Below are positions 49,524-59,011 of a stretch of 64,000 nucleotides of DNA, piece by piece (position 1 is the stretch's first letter; each line of letters starts with the position of its first letter). Source of the stretch: Alcaligenaceae bacterium (GTDB taxonomy: Bacteria > Pseudomonadota > Gammaproteobacteria > Burkholderiales > Burkholderiaceae_B); assembly GCA_013416455.1 (NCBI GenBank), contig JACCES010000009.1, positions 153,314 to 217,313 on the forward strand, in the 5' to 3' direction. The notes beneath the pieces were generated by a model. That model ran no database searches and had not been told where the DNA came from. It saw nothing but the letters and a program-made list of their open reading frames with translations. The translations under genes were made by a program, and so were the position numbers.

Positions 49524-51256
49524 CGTGCCGTTTCTCCGTTGGGGCCGATCGCCACCATTGATTCTATGGGCGCATCGGGCTGCACGCCCAGGCGGCGCAG
49601 CCCGCTGGCCACCACTTCGGCGAACACCGGCGCCGCCACCCGTCCGCCGTAATAGGCACCGGCCCTGGGCTCGTCTATGCTCACGGCCACCACGATGCGC
49701 GGGTTGGAAGCCGGCGCGAAGCCCACGAACGAACTGCGGTAGTCCTTCGTACTGTATTTGCCGTTGACGATCTTGCGCGCCGTGCCACTCTTGCCGGCGA
49801 CGCGATAGCCCTGCACCTGCGCGAGCTTGGCGCCGTCCGGACCGGCCGCGGCCTCGAGCATGGCCCGGACCTGCCGCGCCACCTCGGGGCTGTAGACCTG
49901 CTTGCTGGTCGCCGCCCCGTCGCGCTTGAGCAATGACAGCGAGACCATGTCGCCATCGCGCGCGAATGCCGTATAGGCCTGCGCCAGCTGCAGCAGGGAC
50001 ACGGACAGGCCATAGCCATAGGCCATGGTCGCCTGCTCGATGGGCCGCCAGCGCTCCCATGGCCGCAGCCGGCCCGTCGCCACCCCGGGGAAGTTCGTTT
50101 CGGGCGCGCGGCCGAAGCCCAGCTCGCTGAAGGTCGTCCACATGTCCTTGGCGGTCAGTCGCTCGGAAATCATGGCCATGCCGATATTGCTGGAGCGCCG
50201 CAGAACGTCGGAGACCGTGATCTGGCCGTTGCGGCTCACGTCGGAAATGGTCGCCCCCTGGAAGCGATAGCGGCCATTGCCGGTATCGAAGAGGGTCTTG
50301 GCGGTGATCTTCCGGCTGTCCAGGGCCAGGGCGGCCGTGAAGGGCTTCATGGTGGAGCCGGGCTCGAAGGTATCGACCAGCGCGCGATTGCGCAAGGCGC
50401 CTCCCCTGCGGTCGCCGCGCTCATTGGGATCGTAGGAAGGCAGGTTGACCAATGCCAGGATTTCGCCGGATGCGACGTCCAGCACGATGCCGGATGCCGC
50501 GCTCGCCTTGTTTTCCTCCATGGCTTGCTTCAATGCCGTATAGGTGTCGTACTGCAGCCCGGCATCGATGGAAATATGGAGATCCCGGCCGTCGACGGGC
50601 GGCACGACGGCCTGCACGTCCTCGATGACCCGCCCCAGCCTGTCCTTGATGACGCGCCGAGAACCGGCATTGCCGGAAAGCGCCTCATTGAAGGCGAGCT
50701 CCACGCCTTCAATGCCCTCATCCTCTATATTGGTGAAGCCCAGCACATGGGCCATGAGACTGGCTTCCGGATAGAAGCGCCGCATTTCGCCCTGCTGGTG
50801 GAACCCGGGCACATTGAGCCTGCGGATCTTGTCGGCGGTGTCCAGGGACACCTGGCGCTTGATGTAGACGAAAGTCCTCTTGGTATCCGCCACCCTGGCC
50901 TGGATGTCGGGCACATTCATTTCGAGCAGCTTCGCCAAAGCAGCCATCTGCTCGTCCGTCGCGGCGCGGGTATCGCCGGGAATCGCCCAGATGGCGCGCG
51001 CCGGCACACTGGCGGCCAGCACGACGGAACCGCTGCGGTCGAAGATCTTGCCTCGCGTCGCCGGCAGGACCAGCGTGCGCTCATAGCGCCGTTCGCCCTG
51101 GGCCTGCAGGAATTCGTCATCCAGACCCTGCAGGTAGAGCGCCTTGGCGGCCAGGGCGAGAAAGCCGCCCATCAGCAGCAGAAAGACCAGCTTGCCCCGC
51201 CACATGGGCATCTGCCGGTCGAGAACGGGGCTGTTGAAGAATGGAATGCGCTTCAT
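49520..51256 (-). CDS. ftsI: Septal peptidoglycan transpeptidase FtsI (PBP3)
   Basis: A 578-aa class B penicillin-binding protein from MKRIPFFNSPVLDRQ. One N-terminal membrane helix (about 22-42), a PBP dimer domain (RGKIFDRSG), then the transpeptidase domain with catalytic Ser301 in STMK, SSN in RRSSNIGM, and KSGT in VAGKSGTARK. It overlaps ftsL (4 bp) and murEF (4 bp). Confidence 0.97.
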   Translation of the reverse strand: MKRIPFFNSPVLDRQMPMWRGKLVFLLLMGGFLALAAKALYLQGLDDEFLQAQGERRYERTLVLPATRGKIFDRSGSVVLAASVPARAIWAIPGDTRAATDEQMAALAKLLEMNVPDIQARVADTKRTFVYIKRQVSLDTADKIRRLNVPGFHQQGEMRRFYPEASLMAHVLGFTNIEDEGIEGVELAFNEALSGNAGSRRVIKDRLGRVIEDVQAVVPPVDGRDLHISIDAGLQYDTYTALKQAMEENKASAASGIVLDVASGEILALVNLPSYDPNERGDRRGGALRNRALVDTFEPGSTMKPFTAALALDSRKITAKTLFDTGNGRYRFQGATISDVSRNGQITVSDVLRRSSNIGMAMISERLTAKDMWTTFSELGFGRAPETNFPGVATGRLRPWERWRPIEQATMAYGYGLSVSLLQLAQAYTAFARDGDMVSLSLLKRDGAATSKQVYSPEVARQVRAMLEAAAGPDGAKLAQVQGYRVAGKSGTARKIVNGKYSTKDYRSSFVGFAPASNPRIVVAVSIDEPRAGAYYGGRVAAPVFAEVVASGLRRLGVQPDAPIESMVAIGPNGETAR

Positions 51257-51537
51257 GGCCGCGCCCCCGGCAGCCCCGGGCTGCCCAGATAGATGGTCCG
51301 GTCCGGGGTCGCCGTCACCATGCCCAGATCCGTCCGGGCGATATGGTCGATGCGGGCGTTGCGGGCCAGCTCGGCGCGTTCCAGCTGCAGCCTCCGCCAA
51401 TCGATATCCAGCTCGCGGCTGCGGTCTTCGAGGCGTTCGAGCGCCACGAACAGCTGCCGCGACTGATGGCGCGCGGTCACCAGCGAAATCGCCGAAACCA
51501 TGAGCACCGCGGCCAGGAAAATGCAGAAGCGCCCCAT
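51253..51537 (-). CDS. ftsL: Cell division protein FtsL
   Basis: A 94-aa bitopic protein: an N-terminal membrane helix (about 3-22) and a periplasmic coiled coil (about 25-65) that pairs with FtsB, ending DLGMVTATPDRTIYL, a typical FtsL tail. The start shares one base with the rsmH stop (TGATG), and the stop overlaps ftsI. Confidence 0.92.
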   Translation of the reverse strand: MGRFCIFLAAVLMVSAISLVTARHQSRQLFVALERLEDRSRELDIDWRRLQLERAELARNARIDHIARTDLGMVTATPDRTIYLGSPGLPGARP

Positions 51538-52604
51538 CAGTGCGGCCTCCTGCCGTTGGCGCGCGCATCCAGCGGCACCAGGCGCATGGCCTTGATGAAG
51601 GATGCCCCCTGATCAGGGGGCAAAGGCGCGGAAGTCCGTTCGGCCACCCGCATGATGGCCGAACGCGCACGGACATTGTCGCTCGCCTCTTCCGCGGTCG
51701 GCACGAACTTGCCGAGCGAGTGCAGCACCGGCGGCGGCATCCGGCTTTCCGGAATCGGCAGGCGCGCCAGCGCGGCGGCCGGCCGCGACGCCGCGGCAAT
51801 GCATTGCTTCACCATCCTGTCTTCCAGCGAATGGAAACTGATGATGGCAAGCCTGCCTCCCGGCGCCAGCACCTTCAGAACTGCCGCGAGGGCGCGAGCG
51901 AGTTCCTGGAGTTCCTGATTGATGTGAATCCGTATAGCCTGAAAGCTGCGTGTGGCCGGATGCTGGCCTTTCTCGCGAGTGCGGACGGCGCCGGCGACGA
52001 GCTCGGCGAGGTCGAGCGTGGTGCACAGCGGCCTTGATTCGCGGCCAGCAACAATCGCCTTTGCAATCTGGAAAGCAAACCGTTCTTCGCCATAATTTGC
52101 TACGACCTCCTTGATCTCTTCAAGACTGGCCCGGGCCAGCCATTCCGCGGCCGTCGGCCCGCGGCTCGTGTCCATACGCATGTCGAGCGGCCCTTCCCTC
52201 ATGAAGGAAAAGCCGCGCGACGCATCATCGATCTGCGGGGACGACACGCCCAGGTCCAGGAGCACGCCGTTCACCTGTTCCACGCCCAGCCCCTGCAAGT
52301 GCCCGGGCATGTCGCCGAAGCCGCCATGTACGACCAGGACCCGGGGATCCTGCTCCCGCAGGGCATGCGCCACCTCGATCGCCTGAGGATCCTTGTCGAA
52401 CACCACCAGCCTGGCGGCGGGCCCCAGACGTTCGAGCAGGCGGCGGCTGTGTCCGCCCCGGCCGAAGGTGCCGTCGACATAAACACCATCGAGCGGCGGC
52501 GCGCTGTCCGTATCCGGCCGGGACCCGCGGCGCTTGCCGAACGAAGCGTTCAGCAATGCGTCGACTGCGGGCTCCAACAGCACGGAACGATGCGCGAATT
52601 CCAT
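51537..52604 (-). CDS. rsmH: 16S rRNA (cytosine(1402)-N4)-methyltransferase RsmH
   Basis: A 355-aa SAM methyltransferase (MraW). Motifs: [29 protein letters not shown] (SAM loop), [22 protein letters not shown], and [13 protein letters not shown]. It is about 40 residues longer than E. coli RsmH through small insertions. It begins 7 bp after the mraZ stop. Confidence 0.97.
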   Translation of the reverse strand: MEFAHRSVLLEPAVDALLNASFGKRRGSRPDTDSAPPLDGVYVDGTFGRGGHSRRLLERLGPAARLVVFDKDPQAIEVAHALREQDPRVLVVHGGFGDMPGHLQGLGVEQVNGVLLDLGVSSPQIDDASRGFSFMREGPLDMRMDTSRGPTAAEWLARASLEEIKEVVANYGEERFAFQIAKAIVAGRESRPLCTTLDLAELVAGAVRTREKGQHPATRSFQAIRIHINQELQELARALAAVLKVLAPGGRLAIISFHSLEDRMVKQCIAAASRPAAALARLPIPESRMPPPVLHSLGKFVPTAEEASDNVRARSAIMRVAERTSAPLPPDQGASFIKAMRLVPLDARANGRRPH

Positions 52605-52611
52605 AGGCCGC

Positions 52612-53040
52612 TCAAAAAGAAAATTGATCCAGTATGTCCGTCATGCCCTTGGCCAGGTCCTCGGCTTCGCGGCGCTGCAGGGTGGCGGCATCCCAAAGCT
52701 CGAAGTGGCCGCCCATGCCCAGCAGCATGACTTCTTTGCTGAGCCCCGCGGCGCTGCGCAGTTCGGGCGCGACCAGAATGCGCCCCGCCCCGTCGATGTC
52801 GACGTCCTGGGCATTGCCCAGCATGAGCCGCTGCAGTACACGCGCACCCGCGGGCAGGCGGGCTATCTCTTCACGCTTGATTTCCCATGTCGGCCGGGGA
52901 TAGACCAGCAGGCAGCCATCAGGGTGGCGCGTCAGGGTGAGCTGGCCATCGCACTGGGCCGCGAGCGCGTCGCGATGCCGGGTCGGTACTGTAAGCCGAC
53001 CCTTTGCATCCAACGAGAGAGCGCTGCTGCCCTGAAACAA
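52612..53040 (-). CDS. mraZ: Transcriptional regulator MraZ, probable TTG start
   Basis: A 142-aa AbrB-like double-repeat DNA-binding protein that represses its own dcw operon. The conserved start [25 protein letters not shown] begins at TTG 53040, preceded by GGGGA at 7 bp; GTG 53064 would add eight atypical residues. The second repeat has [21 protein letters not shown]. It is the first gene of the cluster, with promoter and operator array immediately upstream. Confidence 0.94.
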   Translation of the reverse strand: MFQGSSALSLDAKGRLTVPTRHRDALAAQCDGQLTLTRHPDGCLLVYPRPTWEIKREEIARLPAGARVLQRLMLGNAQDVDIDGAGRILVAPELRSAAGLSKEVMLLGMGGHFELWDAATLQRREAEDLAKGMTDILDQFSF

Positions 53041-53048
53041 GATGAATT

Positions 53049-53083
53049 CCCCACTTCCATACACATTATCCTACTTTTTCCCA
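53049..53083 (-). promoter_or_regulatory. MraZ operator array (10-bp-period TGGGN repeats)
   Basis: On the minus strand, pentamers start at 53083 (TGGGA), 53073 (TAGGA), 53063 (TGTAT) and 53053 (TGGGG), each separated by 5 bp. In E. coli MraZ binds TGGGN repeats spaced by 5 bp in its own promoter. Here the first overlaps the -10 element and the last lies just before the TTG start, so binding would block transcription. Confidence 0.8.
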
Positions 53084-53111
53084 CTCTACGGTAAGCCGCC
53101 GGCCCGGTCAA
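53083..53111 (-). promoter_or_regulatory. Sigma-70 promoter of the dcw operon
   Basis: On the minus strand TTGACC (-35, 53106-53111), a 17-bp spacer and TAGAGT (-10, 53083-53088). The start site would be near 53076, about 35 bp before the TTG start of mraZ. The -10 abuts the operator array. Confidence 0.7.
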
Positions 53112-53261
53112 GCCTCGGTAGCTATTTTTTTCAATAACAACAAGCACTTAGCGCCGACCGAAAGAGATCGGCGCCATAAAACCATATGAAAATCAAGGAA
53201 TTGGCGCGATAAGTAAAAATAGTTCTTAAGATTGCGCCGGGAAACCTGAAACAGGATGGAA

Positions 53262-53666
53262 GGAGTGAGGCGGATCTGTAGGCCGGATTCTGTACGCCGG
53301 AAGCCCGGCGGGCAATCATTCATCTGGGCGCGTCATTGCTGCCGCGCTCGTGCCATCTACCCGCATGCTCGGACGGGCCGCCCTTTCGGCGCCGAAGCGC
53401 CTGCGCATGCCTATTTGATGTTGCTCCGGGTAGAGGTTGCCGCGTTTCACCCTGCGGCGCCATGGCGACGGATCGCCACGCGGTACGGAGATGGCCGTAC
53501 CGGTGCCCCGAAAGGCCCTCGCCGCAGACTCGTCTCTGTGGCCCTGTTCCTCGGCTTGACGGCGCTTGCGCGCCGCGACGCCGGACGGCCGTTAGCCGCT
53601 ACCCTGCCCTGCGGAGTCCGGACCTTCCTCGATGCTTGCGCACCGCGATTGCCCGACCCGCCCCAC
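53262..53666 (-). ncRNA. rnpB: RNase P RNA (class A)
   Basis: About 405 nt on the minus strand. Conserved blocks in order: GAGGAAAGTCCGGACTCC (P4/CR-I), GGGTAGCGGCTAACGGCC, and the 3' block with AGATGAATGATTGCC and ACAGAATCCGGCCTACAGA. The ends pair as P1 (GTGGGGCGGGT with ATCCGCCTCAC, allowing G-U). The catalytic RNA matures tRNA 5' ends. The 3' side is followed by a GCGCCGA/TCGGCGC hairpin (53151-53174) before the mraZ promoter. Confidence 0.95.
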
Positions 53667-53672
53667 CGGGCC

Positions 53673-53678
53673 ATTGTA
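53673..53678 (-). promoter_or_regulatory. -10 element of rnpB
   Basis: On the minus strand TACAAT ends 7 bp before the predicted 5' end of RNase P RNA (53666). The -35 is not obvious. The 58-bp gap also has to serve the divergent uup gene. Confidence 0.5.
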
Positions 53679-53724
53679 ACCTGCGACAATAGAGTTCCTT
53701 CGCTGGCTACTGATCTTTCGCACA

Positions 53725-55548
53725 ATGGCTGTATCCCTCATCACCCTCACCGGCGTCCAGCTGGCCTTCGGGCATCACCCCTTGCTGGACGGCGCCGACT
53801 TCACCATTCAACAAGGCGACCGTATCGGCCTCATCGGGCGCAACGGCGCCGGCAAGTCTTCCCTGCTGAAGATACTCGACGGCCGCATCGAGCCCGACGA
53901 TGGCGAAGTCATGCGCATGAGCGGGCTGACGGTCGCCACGGTGGAACAAGAGCCTGAGCTCGATGCATCCTCCACCGTCCTGGAAACGCTCTGTGGCGAT
54001 TACATCGAACGGGAAGACTGGCAGCGTCCCGCCGTGGCCGGCGCCCTGATCGACCAGTTGGGCCTGCAGCCCGACGCGCCCATCGCCGGCCTTTCCGGGG
54101 GCACCCGCAAACGGGTCGCGTTGGCACGCGCCCTTGCCGACAAGCCCGACCTTCTGCTGCTGGACGAACCCACCAACCACCTGGATTTCGACGGCATTCT
54201 GTGGCTGCAGAACATGCTGGTGGAATCGCGCTGCACGGTCGTGGTGATCACGCACGACCGGCGCTTCCTCGACGAAGCGGCCACCCGCATCGTGGAACTC
54301 GACAGGGGCCAGCTCTACAGCTTTCCCGGCAATTTCTCGCAATGGCAGACGCGCAAGGCCGAAATGCTGGAAGCCGAAATGCAGCAGCAGGCACGCTTCG
54401 ACAAATTCCTGGCACAAGAAGAGGTTTGGATACGCAAGGGCGTGCAAGCCCGTCGCACCCGCGATGAAGGGCGGGTGCGGCGCCTCGAACAACTGCGCCG
54501 TGAACGTGCGGAACGGCGCGAACGCGCCGGTAATGTGCGCATGGCGGTCGCCGAGGGCGCGCGCTCCGGCAAGCTGGTGGCCGAACTCCAGAACGTCGGC
54601 CACCGCTATGGCGAACGGGTGATCGTGCGTGATCTTTCCACCACCATCATGCGCCGCGACCGCATCGGGCTGATCGGGCCGAACGGCGCCGGCAAAACTA
54701 CGCTGCTGCGCATCATACTGGGCGAACTGCAACCCACCAGCGGCTCGGTGCGCCTGGGTACCCAGTTGACCATCGGCTATTTCGATCAGATGCGCGCCAA
54801 GCTCGACGAGAACGCCACGCTGGCCGACACCATCAACCCCGGCAGTGAATGGGTGGAAATCGGCGACCAGCGCAAGCACGTCATGAGCTACCTCGAAGAC
54901 TTCCTGTTCCCCCCCGCACGGGCGCAGTCTCCGGTTTCCAGCCTGTCGGGCGGCGAACGGGCCCGCCTGGCGCTGGCGCGGATGTTCGCCCGGCCCACCA
55001 ATGTGCTGGTGCTCGACGAACCCACCAACGATCTGGACATCGAAACCCTGGAACTGCTGGAAGAACTGCTGCAGGACTACAGCGGAACCGTCCTGCTGGT
55101 CAGCCACGACCGGGCCTTCCTGGACAATGTCGTCACCCAGACTCTGGTGGCCGAAGGCGACGGCGTCTGGCGCGAGTACGTGGGAGGCTACGAAGACTGG
55201 CTGGCGCAGCGCGCCAGCGAAACCCCGGCGGCGGCCACCGCGGCCGCCAGGCCGGCCCCCACCGCGGACGAAGGCTCAGACAAGCCGGCCGCCGCCCCGC
55301 AGCGCAGCGGGCGCGGCAGCAGCCGCCTGACCAACTGGGAAGTTCGCGAACTCGAAGCGCTGCCCGACTCCATCGCCGAAGTCGAGGCCCAGCAGGAAGC
55401 GCTGACCGCCGAGCTCTCCGATCCCGCGCTGTATCAGGAAAACCCCGGGCGGATGGCCGCGATCAATGACGAACTGGCGGCGCTCGAAGCAAAGCTCGGC
55501 GAACTCTTCGATCGCTGGGAAACACTGGAAGCCAAGCGGGGCGGCTGA
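53725..55548 (+). CDS. uup: ABC-F family ATPase Uup
   Basis: A 607-aa soluble protein with two ABC domains and no membrane segment. Walker A: GRNGAGKSS and GPNGAGKTT; signatures LSGGTRKRVALARALA and LSGGERARLALARM; Walker B: LLLLDEPTNHLD and LVLDEPTNDLD. A charged linker (about 210-270, rich in Arg/Glu) and a C-terminal coiled coil (about 535-600, EVEAQQEALTAEL) are typical of Uup. ABC-F proteins act on ribosomes; Uup also affects transposon excision and DNA junctions in E. coli. It is convergent with pyrC. Confidence 0.94.
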   Translation: MAVSLITLTGVQLAFGHHPLLDGADFTIQQGDRIGLIGRNGAGKSSLLKILDGRIEPDDGEVMRMSGLTVATVEQEPELDASSTVLETLCGDYIEREDWQRPAVAGALIDQLGLQPDAPIAGLSGGTRKRVALARALADKPDLLLLDEPTNHLDFDGILWLQNMLVESRCTVVVITHDRRFLDEAATRIVELDRGQLYSFPGNFSQWQTRKAEMLEAEMQQQARFDKFLAQEEVWIRKGVQARRTRDEGRVRRLEQLRRERAERRERAGNVRMAVAEGARSGKLVAELQNVGHRYGERVIVRDLSTTIMRRDRIGLIGPNGAGKTTLLRIILGELQPTSGSVRLGTQLTIGYFDQMRAKLDENATLADTINPGSEWVEIGDQRKHVMSYLEDFLFPPARAQSPVSSLSGGERARLALARMFARPTNVLVLDEPTNDLDIETLELLEELLQDYSGTVLLVSHDRAFLDNVVTQTLVAEGDGVWREYVGGYEDWLAQRASETPAAATAAARPAPTADEGSDKPAAAPQRSGRGSSRLTNWEVRELEALPDSIAEVEAQQEALTAELSDPALYQENPGRMAAINDELAALEAKLGELFDRWETLEAKRGG

Positions 55549-55567
55549 AGAACCGCCTCGCCCGCGC

Positions 55568-56635
55568 TCACGACTGCTGCACGCTCCATGCCAGCGTTTC
55601 GCCGGCGGCCAGCGGCACCAGGCTGTCGGTGCCCATGGGCAGCACGTCGGGAATGCGGAAGGGTTCGCGCTTGAGCGTCAACGTCCCGGTATTGACCGGC
55701 AAGCCATAGAAGGCCGGGCCGTTCACACTGGCGAAGGCTTCCAGCCTGTCCAGCCGCCCGGCCTGATCGAAGGCCGTCGCATACAGCTCCATGGCATGCA
55801 GAGCGGTATAACAGCCCGCGCACCCACAGGCATGCTCCTTGAGCCCGCGCGCATGCGGCGCGCTGTCCGTGCCCAGAAAGAAGCGTGGCGAACCGCCGGT
55901 CGCGGCATCCAGCAGCGCCAGACGGTGGCGTTCCCGCTTGAGCACGGGCAGGCAATACCAGTGCGGGCGCAGGCCGCCCTGGAAGATCGCACTGCGGTTG
56001 TAGAGCAGATGGTGCGCGGTGATGGTGGCCGCGATGGGCCCTTCGGCTTCGCTTACGTAATCGACCCCTTCCTTGGTGGTCAGGTGCTCGAACACGACTT
56101 TCAGTTCGGGGAATTGCGCGCGCAGCGGAATCATGACGCGTTCGATGAACACCGCCTCGCGATCGAAAAGATCGACTTCCGGGTCCGTGACCTCGCCATG
56201 CACGAGCAGCGGCATGCCGACTTCCTGTAGGGCTTCTAGCGCACCCGTGCAACGCCCCAGCAGATCCGTAACGCCGGCATCCGAATTCGTCGTGGCGCCC
56301 GCCGGGTACAGCTTCACCGCGTGGATCACGCCCGTACCATGCGCCATCCGGATTTCATCGGCCGCGGTATTGTCAGTCAGATAAAGCGTCATCAACGGCG
56401 TAAAGGCATCGCCCGGCAGGCCCGCTGCGCCCACGGCATCCAGTATGCGTTCCCGGTATTCCAGCGCCTGCTCGGTCGTGGTGACGGGCGGACGCAGGTT
56501 GGGCATGACGATCGCCCGCTGGAACTGGCGGGCGGTGTCCTTCACGACCGCGCCGAGGGTTGCGCCGTCGCGCAAATGCAGATGCCAGTCGTCGGGCCGG
56601 ATGAGGGTAAGGGTCTGGGGGGGGGGGTTGGACAT
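55568..56635 (-). CDS. pyrC: Dihydroorotase (class II)
   Basis: Dizinc amidohydrolase that closes carbamoyl-aspartate in pyrimidine synthesis. It has 355 aa. Motifs: [10 protein letters not shown] (Zn His pair), [13 protein letters not shown] (carboxylated Lys), LVHGEV and [14 protein letters not shown] (Zn His), and LGTDSAPH (catalytic Asp). A run of nine C codons near the N-terminus (NPPPQTL region, 56618-56628) is a homopolymer-rich spot. It follows the M20 gene by 6 bp, so the two are probably co-transcribed. Confidence 0.96.
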   Translation of the reverse strand: MSNPPPQTLTLIRPDDWHLHLRDGATLGAVVKDTARQFQRAIVMPNLRPPVTTTEQALEYRERILDAVGAAGLPGDAFTPLMTLYLTDNTAADEIRMAHGTGVIHAVKLYPAGATTNSDAGVTDLLGRCTGALEALQEVGMPLLVHGEVTDPEVDLFDREAVFIERVMIPLRAQFPELKVVFEHLTTKEGVDYVSEAEGPIAATITAHHLLYNRSAIFQGGLRPHWYCLPVLKRERHRLALLDAATGGSPRFFLGTDSAPHARGLKEHACGCAGCYTALHAMELYATAFDQAGRLDRLEAFASVNGPAFYGLPVNTGTLTLKREPFRIPDVLPMGTDSLVPLAAGETLAWSVQQS

Positions 56636-56641
56636 AAAGGT

Positions 56642-57850
56642 CTACTCATGGTTTTTGCCGCTTGCGAGCGGCATGCCGCGCTCGACGAGGCGCACGAACA
56701 TCGCGCTGCCTTCCGGGATGACGGCATCATTGAAATCGTAAGCGGCATTGTGCAGGACGCAGCCCTTGTCGGCGCCGCCCTGCCCAAGCCGGAAATAGGC
56801 GCCGGGGCGCTGCTGCAGCATGAAAGCGAAATCCTCGGAACCCATGGAAGGCACCAGATCGGGCACCACGCGTTCCGGGCCGAACAGCTCGGTCGCCACA
56901 TCGACGACCAGCCCGGCATGGTGCGGCGTATTGATGGTGGCGGGAAACAGGCGCCGGTAGTCCAGCTCGATGCGGGCGTCGAAAGCGGACGCGATGCCCG
57001 CCACCACGCCCCGCATGCGCGTGATGATCTGTTCCTGCACCACCGGGCTGAAGGTCCGCACGGTGCCCACCATGCGCGCATCGTGGGGAATCACGTTCAT
57101 GGCATCCAGCTGCCCCGCATGCACGGCGGCAATCGTCAGCACCGCCGCATCCGGCGCCGGCACATTCCTGGACACGATGGTCTGCAGCGCCGTGATGAGC
57201 TGGGCCGCGATCACCACCGGATCATTCGTCTGGTAGGGATGCGCGCCATGCCCGCCCTTGCCGTGGATCGTGACTTCGAACTGGTCGGCGGCGGCCATCA
57301 TGGGACCCGGGTTGACGCCGATCACCCCTGGCGGCAGCGCCGGCCAATTGTGCAGCGCATAGATCGCATCACAGTGAAAGCGCTCGAACAGGCCGTCTTC
57401 CAGCATGGCCTGCGCGCCGCCCAGCCCTTCTTCGGCGGGCTGAAAAATCAGCACCACGCGCCCGTTGAAATTGCGCGTTTCCGCCAGATAGCGGGCGGCG
57501 CCCAGCAGAACCGCCATATGGCCGTCATGGCCGCAAGCATGCATGACCCCGGCACGCGTGGAACGGTGCCCGCGGTCGATGGTTTCGTGGATGGGGAGGG
57601 CATCCATGTCGGCCCGCAGGCCGATGGAAAGGCCGCTGTCGCAGGCCCGGCCCTGTAGCACACCTACAACGCCGGTGCGCCCGATACCGGTATGCACCTC
57701 GTAGCCCAGGGAACGCAGCATGCCCGCCACCAGGGTGGAGGTGCGCGTTTCCCGGAAGCCGAGTTCCGGATTGGCATGGATGTCACGACGAATGGCCACG
57801 AGCTCGTTGTGGAACATGCTGATTGCATGAACTACATGTTGATACGACAT
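56642..57850 (-). CDS. M20-family amidohydrolase (hippurate hydrolase type)
   Basis: A 402-aa protein from MSYQHVVHAISMFHNELVAIRRDIHANPEL; ATG 57904 (longer) or 57817 (shorter) are alternatives, and none has a good ribosome site. Motifs: ACGHDGHMAVLLGAA, QPAEEGLGGAQAML and MGSEDFAFMLQ. It is a paralogue of the enzyme at 27039-28241, with similar length and motif spacing. Overlap in transcription with pyrC (6-bp gap) suggests a hydrolase of an amide, perhaps a carbamoyl or acyl-amino acid, but this is speculation. Confidence 0.9.
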   Translation of the reverse strand: MSYQHVVHAISMFHNELVAIRRDIHANPELGFRETRTSTLVAGMLRSLGYEVHTGIGRTGVVGVLQGRACDSGLSIGLRADMDALPIHETIDRGHRSTRAGVMHACGHDGHMAVLLGAARYLAETRNFNGRVVLIFQPAEEGLGGAQAMLEDGLFERFHCDAIYALHNWPALPPGVIGVNPGPMMAAADQFEVTIHGKGGHGAHPYQTNDPVVIAAQLITALQTIVSRNVPAPDAAVLTIAAVHAGQLDAMNVIPHDARMVGTVRTFSPVVQEQIITRMRGVVAGIASAFDARIELDYRRLFPATINTPHHAGLVVDVATELFGPERVVPDLVPSMGSEDFAFMLQQRPGAYFRLGQGGADKGCVLHNAAYDFNDAVIPEGSAMFVRLVERGMPLASGKNHE

Positions 57851-58046
57851 TCTTGCGAAATCCCTGCACAATCTGATGTAGGAGGCAAAGCGGTACATTA
57901 ACATAGCGCAGTGGCACGCCTATCCAATGGTCCACGATCAACGCCTCGTGTCGAATGCCGCACGAGACGCTGGTGCTGGCGTTTCTCTCACGTTATGCTG
58001 CACCCCGTACAATTCGATCAACAAATACAGTCAGGAGCCCAGTTTT

Positions 58047-58319
58047 ATGGCCACTTCGCAAAAAACCGCCCGCAAGCCCAACGCTGCATTCATGAAGCCC
58101 CTTACCCCGAGCGCCACGCTGGCGGCCGTGATCGGTGCCGAACCTGTGCCCCGCACAGAAGTTACCAAGAAGATCTGGGACTACATCAAGAAGCACGACC
58201 TGCAGGATCCCGCAAACCGCCGCAACATCAACGCCGATGACAAGCTGCGCCCCCTGTTCGGCAAGGATCAGGTTTCCATGTTCGAACTGACCAAGCTGGT
58301 GAGCGCTCACCTGAAGTAA
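58047..58319 (+). CDS. SWIB/MDM2-domain protein
   Basis: A 90-aa protein: a basic N-terminal tail (ATSQKTARKPNAAF) and then one SWIB domain (about 17-90) with LAAVIGAEPVPRTEVTKKIWDYIKKHDLQDPANRRNINADDKLRPLFG and VSMFELTKLVSAHLK, interrupted here only for description. SWIB domains are known from eukaryotic chromatin remodellers and occur as stand-alone proteins in chlamydiae and many beta/gammaproteobacteria, where the role is unclear; DNA or nucleoid association is suggested. AGGAG lies 9 bp before ATG. A strong terminator follows, so it is a single-gene unit. Confidence 0.93.
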   Translation: MATSQKTARKPNAAFMKPLTPSATLAAVIGAEPVPRTEVTKKIWDYIKKHDLQDPANRRNINADDKLRPLFGKDQVSMFELTKLVSAHLK

Positions 58320-58361
58320 TCGCCACGGCGCAGCCCGCCGGGGGCGCTCCCAGGCGCCCAG

Positions 58362-58399
58362 AAGAAAAAACGCTGAACATCGAGTCAGCGTTTTTTCTT
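58362..58399. terminator. Strong bidirectional intrinsic terminator
   Basis: A 15-bp perfect stem (AAGAAAAAACGCTGA with TCAGCGTTTTTTCTT) around an 8-nt loop. T-runs occur on both strands. It ends the SWIB gene (plus) and the small membrane-protein gene (minus). Confidence 0.95.
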
Positions 58400-58470
58400 G
58401 GTCGATACCGCAGTCTTGCCAAAGCGCGGCCGTGCGGTGACTAGTTCAGAGCTTCCCTAGTAGCTGGCAA

Positions 58471-58839
58471 TCACAGATCGTTGCTGGGAGAATTTCCGGA
58501 GAACAGGGCCAGCCACCCCTTCGCAATGCGGTAAACGACCCATACAAGGGCGATGAGCCCGGTCAGCCAGCCGATGAAGATCAACGTGGCCAGCGCACTG
58601 AGCGCGAACCACAACAGCCCCCACCAGAAGGTCTTGAGCACCCAGTCGAAATGGGTGGCGTAAACGGTGCCCGCCGCTTCGGGGCGCTTCAGATAAGCCA
58701 GGACGATGGCGGCGATCGTTGCGACGCCGAAGAACCCCGCACTGACGAGGCCCAATGCGAACAGCGCGTAAATAAGATGTGTGAGCTTGCGTAGCGTAAG
58801 GCCGGTTTCTGGCTCTGGCTGCGGAAAAGCTTGCGACAT
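58471..58839 (-). CDS. DUF4870-like small membrane protein
   Basis: A 122-aa inner-membrane protein with three predicted helices (about 20-48, 70-92 and 92-112). It starts MSQAFPQPEPETGLTLRKLTHLIYALFALG and ends in a polar GNSPSNDL tail. The RKLTHLIYALFALGL segment and the WVLKTFWWGLLWF pattern match small DUF4870-type proteins of betaproteobacteria; function is unknown. It is convergent with the SWIB gene. Confidence 0.8.
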   Translation of the reverse strand: MSQAFPQPEPETGLTLRKLTHLIYALFALGLVSAGFFGVATIAAIVLAYLKRPEAAGTVYATHFDWVLKTFWWGLLWFALSALATLIFIGWLTGLIALVWVVYRIAKGWLALFSGNSPSNDL

Positions 58840-58871
58840 AGAGGGGGTCTCCGGGAAATATCATGAAGGAA

Positions 58872-58890
58872 TCCCGCCCGTGGGGCGGGA
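58872..58890 (-). terminator. Hairpin downstream of tctC
   Basis: TCCCGCCC pairs with GGGCGGGA around a 3-nt loop; on the minus strand TTCCTT follows. It lies about 120 bp past the tctC stop and 32 bp before the next minus-strand start. Confidence 0.5.
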
Positions 58891-59011
58891 CCCCTTTGCC
58901 ACTATTCGGGGAGCCTTGGGCACCGTAGGGCGTGAATGAGGCCTGCGCATGGGCGCGCGCCTCCCGTAACCATGCATTTTAGCCGATTCAGCACCGCCCA
59001 ACGGCACAGGT

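Noticed and set aside
53041..53064. MraZ starting at GTG 53064
   Set aside because: It adds residues not found in MraZ proteins; TTG 53040 gives the conserved start with its own ribosome site, though GTG 53064 cannot be fully excluded.
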